Positions 8,470 to 14,895 of a DNA stretch of 21,193 bases are shown here, in pieces. Every line of letters starts with the position of its first letter. Position 1 is the first letter of the stretch. Source of the stretch: Dehalococcoidia bacterium (lineage in GTDB: Bacteria > Chloroflexota > Dehalococcoidia > SAR202 > UBA11138); contig JAAXHZ010000156.1 in the NCBI GenBank assembly GCA_012270625.1, positions 1-21,193 of the forward strand, read 5' to 3'. The position numbers and the translations under genes were made by a program. The notes under the pieces were generated by a model. It was not told the DNA's origin and did no database searches. It was given only the letters and a program-made list of their open reading frames with translations.

Positions 8470-8749
8470 CTTGGATGCCTCTTAGGGCTCATGCTCTAGG
8501 CTTTTCCGATAAAGACACAGTCGGACGAATCGAAACGTCTGTCACCGTACTGTCGGGCACATCAGCAAATTGGTGAAGATAGACATCAAAAAGGGATTGA
8601 CACATTACTTGACAGGGGCTAGATTGGGATTGACGTCCCAATGGACCGAACCGAATGCGCGAGGCTATTCTGAGTGAGGCGGCCCACCCGCCGAATTCGG
8701 GGGAGCGTAGCGCAGATAGGCCAAGCCTGTTGGGGCGTCTTCTTTTGGC
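8470..8749. other. Non-coding stretch between remnant and HPRT gene
   Basis: I see no credible gene here. It contains an orphan plus-strand promoter (annotated separately), an overlapping 7-bp inverted repeat at 8623-8642, and a small GGCGG/CCGCC hairpin at 8678-8692. After 8641 the plus strand has only a 10-codon frame. No convincing terminator for the HPRT gene is visible. Confidence 0.5.
8597..8642 (+). promoter_or_regulatory. Orphan sigma-70-type promoter with overlapping inverted repeat
   Basis: TTGACA (8597-8602) and TAGATT (8620-8625) are separated by exactly 17 bases on the plus strand. A perfect 7-bp inverted repeat, ATTGGGA and TCCCAAT with a 6-base loop (8623-8642), overlaps the -10 box and predicted start point. 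TTGAC occurs three times (8597, 8609, 8630). No plus-strand gene follows until 9803, so the product would be a small RNA or an antisense transcript to the end of the HPRT gene. Confidence 0.45.
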
Positions 8750-9673
8750 TCAACTACCCACGGGCCTCAGCACGCCGATAAATGGCAGATTTCGGTAAGA
8801 CTCCATGTAATCGAGTCCATAGCCGACGAGGAACTCGTCCGGAGCCTCAAAGCCCACGTACTTGATATCCACGTCGGCGATTCTGCGGGCACGCTTGTCG
8901 AGCAACGCACAGACCTCCACACTTGCCGGGCGGCGAGACCGCAGCTGCGAGATCAGCCAGTTCAATGTCATGCCGGTATCCACGATGTCCTCGATCAGAA
9001 TGACATCCGAACGGTCAATATCGATATCGAGCTCCTTCGTAATTCGGATGTCCGGGCCATGCTCTCCCGAATAGTGCGAGATTGACATGAAGTCCATCTT
9101 CGCCGGCAGCGAGATATGGCGCATAATGTCGGCCATGAAACACACCATGCCGCGCTGGACACCAATCAGAATGGGCCGCCGACCCGCATAGTCCCGTGAG
9201 ATCGTCCGGCCCAGCTCCTGAACCCTCTGCTGAATCTGCCTCTCGGTGTACAGGACGCGGGATATTCCAGGGAGGTCAGTATCAACGAGTGGGCCGAATC
9301 CGAACTTGGCCAGCAGCCTGTGGAAGTCTCTGCGGTAGAGTAGCTTGACATTTATATCGGGGTATAGCTCGCGGAGGTGCCTGATCTTGCGGTTCTTCTG
9401 GGTGACCAGCGATTGCTTCATCGTGGTCAATTCGAGGTAGAGGTCAAGATCAGGCAGGTAGAAGTCGGGAGTCATCATCTCTGTGGCGCGGTCCCCGTCC
9501 CACTGGAGTGGGAACGAGAGCGGCTCGTAGTCCCAGCGGAGTCCGTAGAAGTCCAGAATCCTAGCGAACTCCTGTTCACTTGGATGCGCGAATCTCGATC
9601 CAGCCCCGTCAACTACGTTCCGAACAGGGGTGAACCTGGACGTTTCGACATCGACCAACCGATACCTCCACAT
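8750..9673 (-). CDS. hpt: Hypoxanthine phosphoribosyltransferase with N-terminal nuclease-like domain
   Basis: A 307-residue fusion. Residues about 142-307 are a complete hypoxanthine/guanine phosphoribosyltransferase, which salvages purine bases with PRPP. The PRPP loop VILIEDIVDTGMTL (about 224-237) and the C-terminal VGYGLDYMESYRNLPFIGVL are characteristic. Residues about 30-120 resemble a PD-(D/E)XK-type fold: SEQEFARIL (Glu 33), TPDFYLPDLDLYLELT (Asp 70, Glu 81), then KNRKIRHL and a VKLLYRRDF strand. The usual ExK lysine is a threonine, with a lysine at residue 86, so activity is uncertain. The start is ambiguous: the ATG at 9673 has no ribosome-binding site, whereas an in-frame TTG at 9658 has GGAGGT about 5 bases ahead. 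The HPRT call is firm and the fold of the N-terminal domain is inferred. Confidence 0.88.
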   Translation of the reverse strand: MWRYRLVDVETSRFTPVRNVVDGAGSRFAHPSEQEFARILDFYGLRWDYEPLSFPLQWDGDRATEMMTPDFYLPDLDLYLELTTMKQSLVTQKNRKIRHLRELYPDINVKLLYRRDFHRLLAKFGFGPLVDTDLPGISRVLYTERQIQQRVQELGRTISRDYAGRRPILIGVQRGMVCFMADIMRHISLPAKMDFMSISHYSGEHGPDIRITKELDIDIDRSDVILIEDIVDTGMTLNWLISQLRSRRPASVEVCALLDKRARRIADVDIKYVGFEAPDEFLVGYGLDYMESYRNLPFIGVLRPVGS

Positions 9674-9737
9674 CTACTTAGCCGAATCAGGTGTGCCACC
9701 GCAAGTTTAGCACATACGCACTAGATACGGAATCCTG

Positions 9738-9773
9738 TGTCGGTTTGACCGACATGCCAACGCTTCATATAAT
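9738..9773 (+). promoter_or_regulatory. Strong promoter with palindromic operator for the selenoprotein operon
   Basis: TTGACC (9745-9750) and a perfect TATAAT (9768-9773) are separated by exactly 17 bases, ending 29 bases before the ATG of the next gene. A 7-bp perfect inverted repeat, TGTCGGT and ACCGACA with a 3-base centre (9738-9754), covers the -35 box. This is a typical position for a repressor operator. The regulator is unknown. Confidence 0.7.
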
Positions 9774-9802
9774 CGCCTCACATCTTCTCGGAAAGGCGCG
9801 AA

Positions 9803-10834
9803 ATGGCAAGTGCGCAGCTTAGTTCAGAACGAATCGAGTTCGACTCTTGGAACCAAGTCGTAGAAGGATTCATGGAGAGGGGGTGGACGGATGGACTTCC
9901 GATTATCCCGCCGACACCTGAGCTCGTTTCAGCATGTCTGGACGCTGGGGGGCGCAGCCCGTCCGATATCCTCGGCACAGAGCCCACCAAGGGTCGGGTT
10001 ATCACAGCGGAAAAGGTGGCGGTCAACGCTGTTATGGCGGGATGCAGGCCCGAGTACTTCGGTATCGTCGCCGCAGCCGTAGAAGCCATGTGTGAACCAC
10101 AGTTCAACCTGCACGCCATCACGGCAAGCACTCAGGGAGCGGCGGTGCTTGCCATAGTCAACGGGCCGATCGTCAATGAGATCGGACTGAACTCGGGAGT
10201 CAGCGTCTTTGGGCCAGGACATCGGGCGAACGCCACGATCGGACGCGCGATCCGCCTGGTCGTCATAAACGCCACAGGCTCTCAGGCGGGAGAGATAGAC
10301 AAGGCTACGCTGGGGCATCCGGGCAAGTACACGTGGTGCATGGCTGAGGCCGAGGACATCTCGCCCTGGGAGCCGTTCCAGACCGACAGGGGATTCTCTG
10401 AGAATCAGAGCGCTATCTCCCTGTTTGCCGCTCTCTCTCCTATCCAGGTTGATAACCACGCATTTCAGCGGCCAGAGGATATCCTGGTCTCGTTCCGCGA
10501 AGCGATGTTCGCTGGCGGAGGTGGCTGGAACCAGGGGGAAATCGTTGTGGTGCTCTGTCCCGAGCATGTCGGCAACCTCGAACGCGCGGGATGGAGCAAG
10601 CAGCGGATCCGCAGATTCCTGCACGAGTCGGCCCAGCGTCCTATTGATGAGTGGCGCTCCGCCGGGCGATTCATTAGAGACTCTGTTGGTACACCAGAGG
10701 AGCATCTTCACTCGGTTACAAGCGCGGATGGCATCTCAATCGTCGTCGCTGGTGGGAGGGCCGGCGCATTTTCCTGTGTGATCCCGCTGTGGAGCGGAGG
10801 AACGGGGTCGAGATCGGTGACAAAGTTAATCTAG
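9803..10834 (+). CDS. Conserved protein of unknown function, partner of UGSC selenoprotein
   Basis: A 343-residue, predicted soluble protein without signal peptide or membrane segment. Recognisable conserved-looking blocks are RGWTDGLPIIPPTPE at about 27-41, VNAVMAGCRPEYFGIV at about 74-89, VNGPIVNEIGLNSG at about 119-132, NATIGRAIRLVVIN at about 143-156, and GHPGKYTWCMAE at about 171-182. I recall this pattern from uncharacterised environmental proteins but cannot name a function. Cysteines at about 81 and 179 sit in the blocks that look most conserved. AAAGG lies a few bases before the ATG. The gene is first in an operon with the selenoprotein, whose start codon lies about 20 bp after this stop, so the two proteins probably act together. 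Confidence 0.75.
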   Translation: MASAQLSSERIEFDSWNQVVEGFMERGWTDGLPIIPPTPELVSACLDAGGRSPSDILGTEPTKGRVITAEKVAVNAVMAGCRPEYFGIVAAAVEAMCEPQFNLHAITASTQGAAVLAIVNGPIVNEIGLNSGVSVFGPGHRANATIGRAIRLVVINATGSQAGEIDKATLGHPGKYTWCMAEAEDISPWEPFQTDRGFSENQSAISLFAALSPIQVDNHAFQRPEDILVSFREAMFAGGGGWNQGEIVVVLCPEHVGNLERAGWSKQRIRRFLHESAQRPIDEWRSAGRFIRDSVGTPEEHLHSVTSADGISIVVAGGRAGAFSCVIPLWSGGTGSRSVTKLI

Positions 10835-10854
10835 CAAAGGGAAGGATGAAGCTA

Positions 10855-11397
10855 ATGACCAGTTCTGCAGGACTTGTAGTTTTGGACCCGACCGTGACGC
10901 CGCTGCCCGTGGACGGTGTCATCGCGGATCGCCCAACGACGTTGGACGGCCTGACGATTGGGCTGCTGGCTAACGGTAAACTGAATTCAGAGGAGATGCT
11001 CACCGCGATTCACGACATACTGGCCGACAGGTTCGAGTTCGGCAGCGTCATGGAGCGCAACAAGCACAACGCATCGCGCCCCTGCCCTGAGGACATCATC
11101 GATGAGCTCGTCGATGAGTGTGATGTGGTCGTAACATCGTCGGGCGATTGAGGGTCCTGCTCATCGTGCAGTGTGCACGACGGACTGACCCTGGAACAGC
11201 GCGGCGTTCCCACCGCGGTAATATGCACGGAGCCCTTCGTCACTAGCGCGGACGCGATGGCGGCGCTGGGTGGGGTTCCTGACTATCCTTACGTGGTAGT
11301 CCCCCATCCTCTTGGGAGCAGGACCATGGAACAGCTCAGGGATCTCGCAGCAGAGGCTGCACCTGATGTGCTGTCCATACTCCTGGCCCAAAAGTAG
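10855..11397 (+). CDS. UGSC-family selenoprotein, in-frame UGA read as selenocysteine
   Basis: The frame runs from ATG 10855 to a TGA at 11149-11151 and continues in the same frame to TAG at 11395-11397. Read through, it gives a 180-residue protein with selenocysteine at position 99. The joint reads VVVTSSGD-U-GSCSSCSVHDG, which matches the UGSC motif of a selenoprotein family first noted in marine metagenomes, where non-selenium relatives carry Cys at the U position. The part after the TGA (RGVPTAVICTEPF, VVVPHPLGSRT) continues one coherent alpha/beta protein. A stem-loop meeting bacterial SECIS rules follows the TGA, and a tRNA-Sec gene lies about 100 bp away. An alternative ATG at 10846 is possible; GGAAGG is better spaced for 10855. 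Biochemical role unknown; U-x-x-C suggests redox chemistry. Standard callers would report two fragments. Confidence 0.93.
11152..11191 (+). promoter_or_regulatory. Bacterial SECIS element
   Basis: Directly after the TGA at 11149-11151, GGGTC (11152-11156) pairs with GACCC (11187-11191). Above an internal loop, TCGTGC (11164-11169) pairs with GCACGA (11175-11180) around the 5-base apical loop AGTGT. The loop's second base is G (11171), 19 bases after the TGA. Known bacterial SECIS elements need a small apical loop with a G among its first two bases about 16-37 bases downstream of the UGA, where SelB binds. This element meets those rules. Confidence 0.85.
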
Positions 11398-11437
11398 CCT
11401 CAGCGCGTAGGCAGCCTTACGTACCAAGAGCCTGAGG

Positions 11438-11497
11438 AAGACTGACCGCGACCGCACTCGTACTAGAGTGCGGTCGCGGTGTCTTATTCCGCTTTTT
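11438..11497. terminator. Long bidirectional terminator between selenoprotein gene and selC
   Basis: A perfect 15-bp inverted repeat (11445-11459 with 11466-11480, loop GTACTA) is extended by AAGAC/GTCTT across a 2-base bulge. On the plus strand GTCTTATT, then a run of five T (11493-11497), follows. It lies between two convergent units, the selenoprotein operon and trxA-selC, and probably stops both. Confidence 0.85.
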
Positions 11498-11502
11498 GGA
11501 CT

Positions 11503-11601
11503 TGGCGGGAGCGAGAGGGAGTCGAACCCACCGCGCCAACCGCTGGGTTGCCGCCGGACGGTTTTGAAGACCGCGAGAGCCACCAGGCCCTATCCGCTCC
11601 C
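11503..11601 (-). tRNA. selC: tRNA-Sec (selenocysteine), anticodon UCA
   Basis: A 99-base tRNA on the minus strand with an encoded 3' GCCA. The 8-bp acceptor stem (GGGAGCGG with TCGCTCCC), a 6-bp D stem (AGGGCC/GGCTCT) closing a 4-base TGGT loop, the anticodon loop CTTCAAA in a GCGGT/ACCGT stem, a 26-base variable arm with CAACC/GGTTG pairing, and the T loop TTCGACT are all typical of bacterial tRNA-Sec and unlike any other tRNA. The anticodon TCA occupies 11565-11567 and decodes UGA. The T stem has one T-T mismatch. I see no own promoter in the 59 bp before it, so it may be processed from a trxA transcript. Confidence 0.96.
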
Positions 11602-11660
11602 TAGATTACTGTGTCGCGCCGGGCTGGCTGTGGACGCTTCGCCGGGCCAATTGTCAGAGA

Positions 11661-11987
11661 TTAGGAAATCGCCTCGTCCACACGCTTTTTCAGCATGGAC
11701 TTCGGTACCGCGCCGACCACCTGGTCAACAGCCTTACCCTCATTGAAGATGAGAAGAGAAGGAATTCCGCGAATGCCGAACTGCATTGGGGTCTTGGGGT
11801 TGGAATCGACGTCGAGCTTGGTGAACTTCACCTTCCCAGCGTACTCGCCTGCCAGTTCCTCGACGATTGGCGCAATCATCTTGCAAGGACCGCACCACTC
11901 CGCCCAGAAGTCCACGACGACCGGTACGTCAGCGTTGACGACCTCGTCTTGGAATGTGGCGTCGGTGATCTCTACTGCGTTTGCCAT
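11661..11987 (-). CDS. trxA: Thioredoxin
   Basis: A 108-residue classical thioredoxin, a cytosolic protein-disulfide reductant. The active site is DFWAEWCGPCKM, followed by KLDVDSNPKTPMQFGIRGIP with the cis-proline that shapes the site. Length is typical. The ATG at 11987 is chosen over an in-frame ATG at 11999 because GGAG lies 6 bases before the former and nothing resembling a ribosome-binding site precedes the latter. selC follows 59 bp downstream on the same strand. The location suggests this thioredoxin could serve the nearby selenoprotein, which is inference only. It may equally be the housekeeping thioredoxin. Confidence 0.96.
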   Translation of the reverse strand: MANAVEITDATFQDEVVNADVPVVVDFWAEWCGPCKMIAPIVEELAGEYAGKVKFTKLDVDSNPKTPMQFGIRGIPSLLIFNEGKAVDQVVGAVPKSMLKKRVDEAIS

Positions 11988-12015
11988 TTGGTTCTCCATT
12001 CAGGCTATTCATAAA

Positions 12016-12102
12016 CGGACGTTCATACCTAGACATTATATTAGATGTCTAGTCTCTACGACAGGCTAAAGTTGGACGCTGACACAGAAGATAGAACGTC
12101 CG
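12016..12102 (-). promoter_or_regulatory. trxA promoter region with nested inverted repeats
   Basis: On the minus strand a perfect TATAAT (12040-12035) lies about 48 bases before the trxA ATG, with only a weak -35 (TGTCGT) 17 bases upstream. The -10 box lies inside a 22-bp hyphenated palindrome, TAGACAT-N8-ATGTCTA (12030-12051). A second 9-bp inverted repeat, CGGACGTTC (12016-12024) and GAACGTCCG (12094-12102), brackets the whole promoter. Either could be a regulator site. Confidence 0.5.
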
Positions 12103-12138
12103 ACTCGATAGGGGCTGAACCAGGAGGCGTCGAGCAGT

Positions 12139-12729
12139 CTAGCGTCTGGTGTACTCCACGAAGTCGGCTACGACTTCATCGACCTCGTCCCACCACAGCG
12201 TTCCGAGAGTAAGTCCCTTGGGAACGTCAAAGATGACCCAGCCCTGAACCTGATAGTTGCGGTCGAGCTGTATATCGCCCCATAGCAGAGGAGCGAACTT
12301 GTCCTCATCGACGTCGGGCACATCGACAGTCCCGTATCGCTCGAATGGGTCGAGCGCTCCAATCCGCTCACCTCGACGATCTCCCAGCCTTGCAGCCTCA
12401 GGATCCACCAGCAGGGGCATAACCGTGCTCGTCCTGTTGACCACAGTGACGAGCACTGCCGCGAGTTGTCGGTTGGAGGCACGTGGTCTGAGCACACGAT
12501 GCTCCCCGGTCCCAGCAGAGTACGATACCTTTTCAAGCACGACGGGACGCTCGGCGTGAATCTCGATGCTGCGGCCCCTGACAGCCACGATATCAGGATC
12601 ACTGGAACATGCCGTGGCCAGCAGGACGGCTATCAGGGACAGTGCAAAGACAGAAGCAGGCAGTTTGAAGAATCTCAATTTGGATGATGAAGCTGGCTTC
12701 GTGTGGCTGAGATGTTTTTGATGGGACAA
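12139..12729 (-). CDS. Putative lipoprotein, DUF4352-like
   Basis: A 196-residue exported protein. A hydrophobic segment LPASVFALSLIAVLLATAC ends in a cysteine that fits a relaxed lipobox (Leu-Ala-Thr-Ala-Cys), so it is likely lipid-anchored and faces outward. The mature part has the beta-sandwich look of DUF4352-type domains: QLAAVLVTVVNRTSTVMPLLV and WVIFDVPKGLTLGTLWWDE. Two starts are possible: TTG at 12729 gives a long 22-residue polar leader, and TTG at 12678 (MRFFKLPAS...) gives a normal signal peptide. Neither has a clear ribosome-binding site. It lies 21 bp after the cysteine desulfurase gene and is probably cotranscribed with it. Function unknown. Confidence 0.75.
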   Translation of the reverse strand: MSHQKHLSHTKPASSSKLRFFKLPASVFALSLIAVLLATACSSDPDIVAVRGRSIEIHAERPVVLEKVSYSAGTGEHRVLRPRASNRQLAAVLVTVVNRTSTVMPLLVDPEAARLGDRRGERIGALDPFERYGTVDVPDVDEDKFAPLLWGDIQLDRNYQVQGWVIFDVPKGLTLGTLWWDEVDEVVADFVEYTRR

Positions 12730-12750
12730 TGTTACATACCGCGTTGCTCG

Positions 12751-13941
12751 CTAGACACTCGAAAGGGAGGGCATGGCCCTGAGCCTCCCTACCAAGTCTG
12801 TCAGCGTCTCTATCATATACTCCACGTCTTCAGCGGTAGTTTCCCTTCCAATAGTGATACGCAGGCTTCCCTGCGCCAGATCCGCTGGAAGTCCAATCGC
12901 CGTCAGCACGTGGGATGGCTCTAAACTCGCAGACGAGCAGGCCGAACCGCTGGATGCACATATGCCTGCGAAGTCCAATCCGAGCAGGATCGGCTCTCCT
13001 TCGACGCTCTCGAACGAGATATTTACGTTGTTCGGAAGCCTGCGAACCGGATGGCCGTTCAGCTTCGCGTCCGGAATACGTTCATGGATGCTGCTAATGA
13101 TCTTGTCGCGCAGGCTGGCAAGTTGCGGAGCGGTCCCGGATCTTTCGGCTTCGGCCAGCCGCATTGCTTCCGCCAATCCCACTATCGATGGCACATTCTC
13201 GGTCCCGGACCGCTTTTCACGCTCTTGGCCACCTCCCAGAATCAGAGGCTCGAACGGCGTCCCTCGCTTGATGTACAGCGCGCCCACTCCCTTGGGACCG
13301 TGCAGCTTGTGTCCAGAGAGACTGAGAAGATCGACTCCCAGGTCTCGGACATTCACGTCGATCGCGCCCACGGCCTGGACCGCGTCGGTGTGGACGTAGA
13401 TCTTACGCCCTACCCTGCGCGCTTCCTGGTCCACGGCAGCCGAGATCTCAGCGATCGGTTGGATGGTCCCGATTTCGTTATTCGCGAGCATAACGCTCAC
13501 GAGGGTAGTACGCTCTGTCACGGCTCTGACCACGTCTTCAGGATCGACTAGACCGAATTCGTCAACGGGGAGGTACGTGACGTCGAAGCCGAACTGTTCC
13601 AATTGGTGACAGGCGTGAAGCACCGCATGGTGTTCAATGCTGGAGGTGATAACGTGGTTGCCAATGTTCCGAAGGGCGGTAGCGACCCCCTTGATCGCTG
13701 CGTTGTCCGACTCGGTGCCGCCTGACGTAAAGACGACCTCACTCGTCCGGCATCCAAGTACTCTGGCAACTGTTCTCCGAGCCTGATCGACAGCTCCCCT
13801 GCTCTGCTGCGCCATTTCGTAGATGCTCGATGGATTGCCAAAGTTCTCCGAAAAATAGGGCAGCATCGCCCCCACCACTTCCGGGCGAACCGGAGTAGTG
13901 GCGGCGTGGTCCATGTAGATCAGCTTGTCCATAGCAACCAT
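12751..13941 (-). CDS. iscS: Cysteine desulfurase, NifS/IscS type
   Basis: A 396-residue PLP enzyme that converts cysteine to alanine and a protein-bound persulfide for Fe-S clusters and thionucleosides. Features: [14 protein letters not shown] near the start, [14 protein letters not shown] at about 72-85, [10 protein letters not shown] at about 100, the PLP lysine in [13 protein letters not shown] (about 212), RSGTENVP at about 245, and the catalytic cysteine in [11 protein letters not shown] (about 335). The start at 13941 is chosen over ATGs at 13950 and 13932 because GAAGGA lies 8 bases upstream. Group I desulfurases of this type can also release selenium from selenocysteine, which is relevant given selC 2.3 kb away. 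No iscU or tRNA-thiolase gene is adjacent in the window, so the partner is not shown. Confidence 0.93.
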   Translation of the reverse strand: MVAMDKLIYMDHAATTPVRPEVVGAMLPYFSENFGNPSSIYEMAQQSRGAVDQARRTVARVLGCRTSEVVFTSGGTESDNAAIKGVATALRNIGNHVITSSIEHHAVLHACHQLEQFGFDVTYLPVDEFGLVDPEDVVRAVTERTTLVSVMLANNEIGTIQPIAEISAAVDQEARRVGRKIYVHTDAVQAVGAIDVNVRDLGVDLLSLSGHKLHGPKGVGALYIKRGTPFEPLILGGGQEREKRSGTENVPSIVGLAEAMRLAEAERSGTAPQLASLRDKIISSIHERIPDAKLNGHPVRRLPNNVNISFESVEGEPILLGLDFAGICASSGSACSSASLEPSHVLTAIGLPADLAQGSLRITIGRETTAEDVEYMIETLTDLVGRLRAMPSLSSV

Positions 13942-14010
13942 CGAGGGCATCCTTCAGTTATAGCCTGCAAAGGCCCACAACAAGGCGATCCAATTGTAGC
14001 GTACCTCGCC

Positions 14011-14895
14011 TCATCCCGACAGAGCGTACCCCATGACCTTGTATGCCAGCCTGGCCGCCGTCGCCGAACACGCGACCGGTCCCTCCTCTGGACTGAGCTC
14101 TACTATGTCGAAACCCACTATCCGGGAGTTGCGAGACACCGCTCGAATCAATCGGATCAGCTCCCACCAGTTCATGCCCCCAGGCTCTGGGGTTCCTACG
14201 GCGGACATGATAGAAGGATCTATGACGTCCAAGTCAATCGAAATATAGACGTGCGAAGACAGCTGACGGCAAATGGCCTCATACAACTTATGCGGCGAAT
14301 CATCCGGCGGCCAGAAACTCACCAACACTCCCGGAGCGCTATGCGCGAACTCGAACTCCTCATGGCTGATCGATCTGACCCCAACCTCCACGATCGGACA
14401 GATCTCGGAAATCCTGCGCGCAACCGATGCATGCCCCCATCTCGTGCCCATGTATGAGTCCCTAAGATCGGCGTGAGCGTCCAGGTAAAGTACGGACAGA
14501 TCACCGTAAGCCCTGACACATGCTCTTACGGACCCCAGAGCTATGGTGTGCTCGCCTCCGAGCAGCACGGGAGTCTTATCACTCGCGAGCGTGTCGGCAA
14601 CTACTTCATAAACCTGATCTACGACGCGAGCCGGACCGGAAGCATCTGGAGTAATTTCCGGCAACGTGTATATTCCAGACGAAGACGGATCACATCCCAG
14701 CTCTACGTCAAAGTCCTCAAGATGACGTGACGCATCGATGATCGCGGCCGGGCCGTACCTCGATCCCGTGCGGAACGAAGTCGTTCCGTCGTAAGGAACG
14801 GGGATCACAACGAATCGCGCAGACTCGTAAACATGCTCCTCAGGCGGAGTGTCGAGGAAGGTCTGCCAGGCGTAAGGCGCCAACCTGGAACTCAA
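14011..14895 (-). CDS. speB: Agmatinase/arginase-family ureohydrolase
   Basis: A 294-residue binuclear-manganese ureohydrolase. The metal-binding motifs are GGEHTIAL (His about 116), YLDAHADLRDS (about 138-147) and SIDLDVIDPS (about 218-227). IPVPYDGTTSFRTGSRYGP near residue 31 is typical of agmatinases. The start is placed at TTG 14895 because it overlaps the TGA of the upstream SpeD gene (TTGA) and has AGGGG 5 bases ahead. The longer open frame to 15021 only reads through the other gene out of frame. Coupling to a SpeD-family gene supports agmatinase (agmatine to putrescine plus urea), but arginase or a guanidino hydrolase cannot be excluded from motifs alone. Confidence 0.88.
   Translation of the reverse strand: MSSRLAPYAWQTFLDTPPEEHVYESARFVVIPVPYDGTTSFRTGSRYGPAAIIDASRHLEDFDVELGCDPSSSGIYTLPEITPDASGPARVVDQVYEVVADTLASDKTPVLLGGEHTIALGSVRACVRAYGDLSVLYLDAHADLRDSYMGTRWGHASVARRISEICPIVEVGVRSISHEEFEFAHSAPGVLVSFWPPDDSPHKLYEAICRQLSSHVYISIDLDVIDPSIMSAVGTPEPGGMNWWELIRLIRAVSRNSRIVGFDIVELSPEEGPVACSATAARLAYKVMGYALSG

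Noticed and set aside
8225..8499. Plus-strand frames of 82-86 codons opposite the peptidase remnant
   Set aside because: They are antisense to the frame with recognisable S9 ends and have no motif of their own.
10789..11151. A stand-alone 120-codon gene ending at the TGA, and a separate 75-codon gene at 11173-11397
   Set aside because: Both lie in one frame joined by the TGA; motif, SECIS structure and nearby selC favour a single recoded gene. The 10789 start would also overlap the upstream gene by 46 bp.
11161..11583. A 140-codon minus-strand frame across the terminator and selC
   Set aside because: It reads through a clear tRNA gene, the terminator and the antisense of the selenoprotein; no ribosome site or recognisable domain.
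11602..11660. Direct repeat of CGCCGGGC between trxA and selC as an attachment site next to a tRNA
   Set aside because: Two 8-base GC-rich copies are within chance, and there is no integrase or mobile gene nearby.
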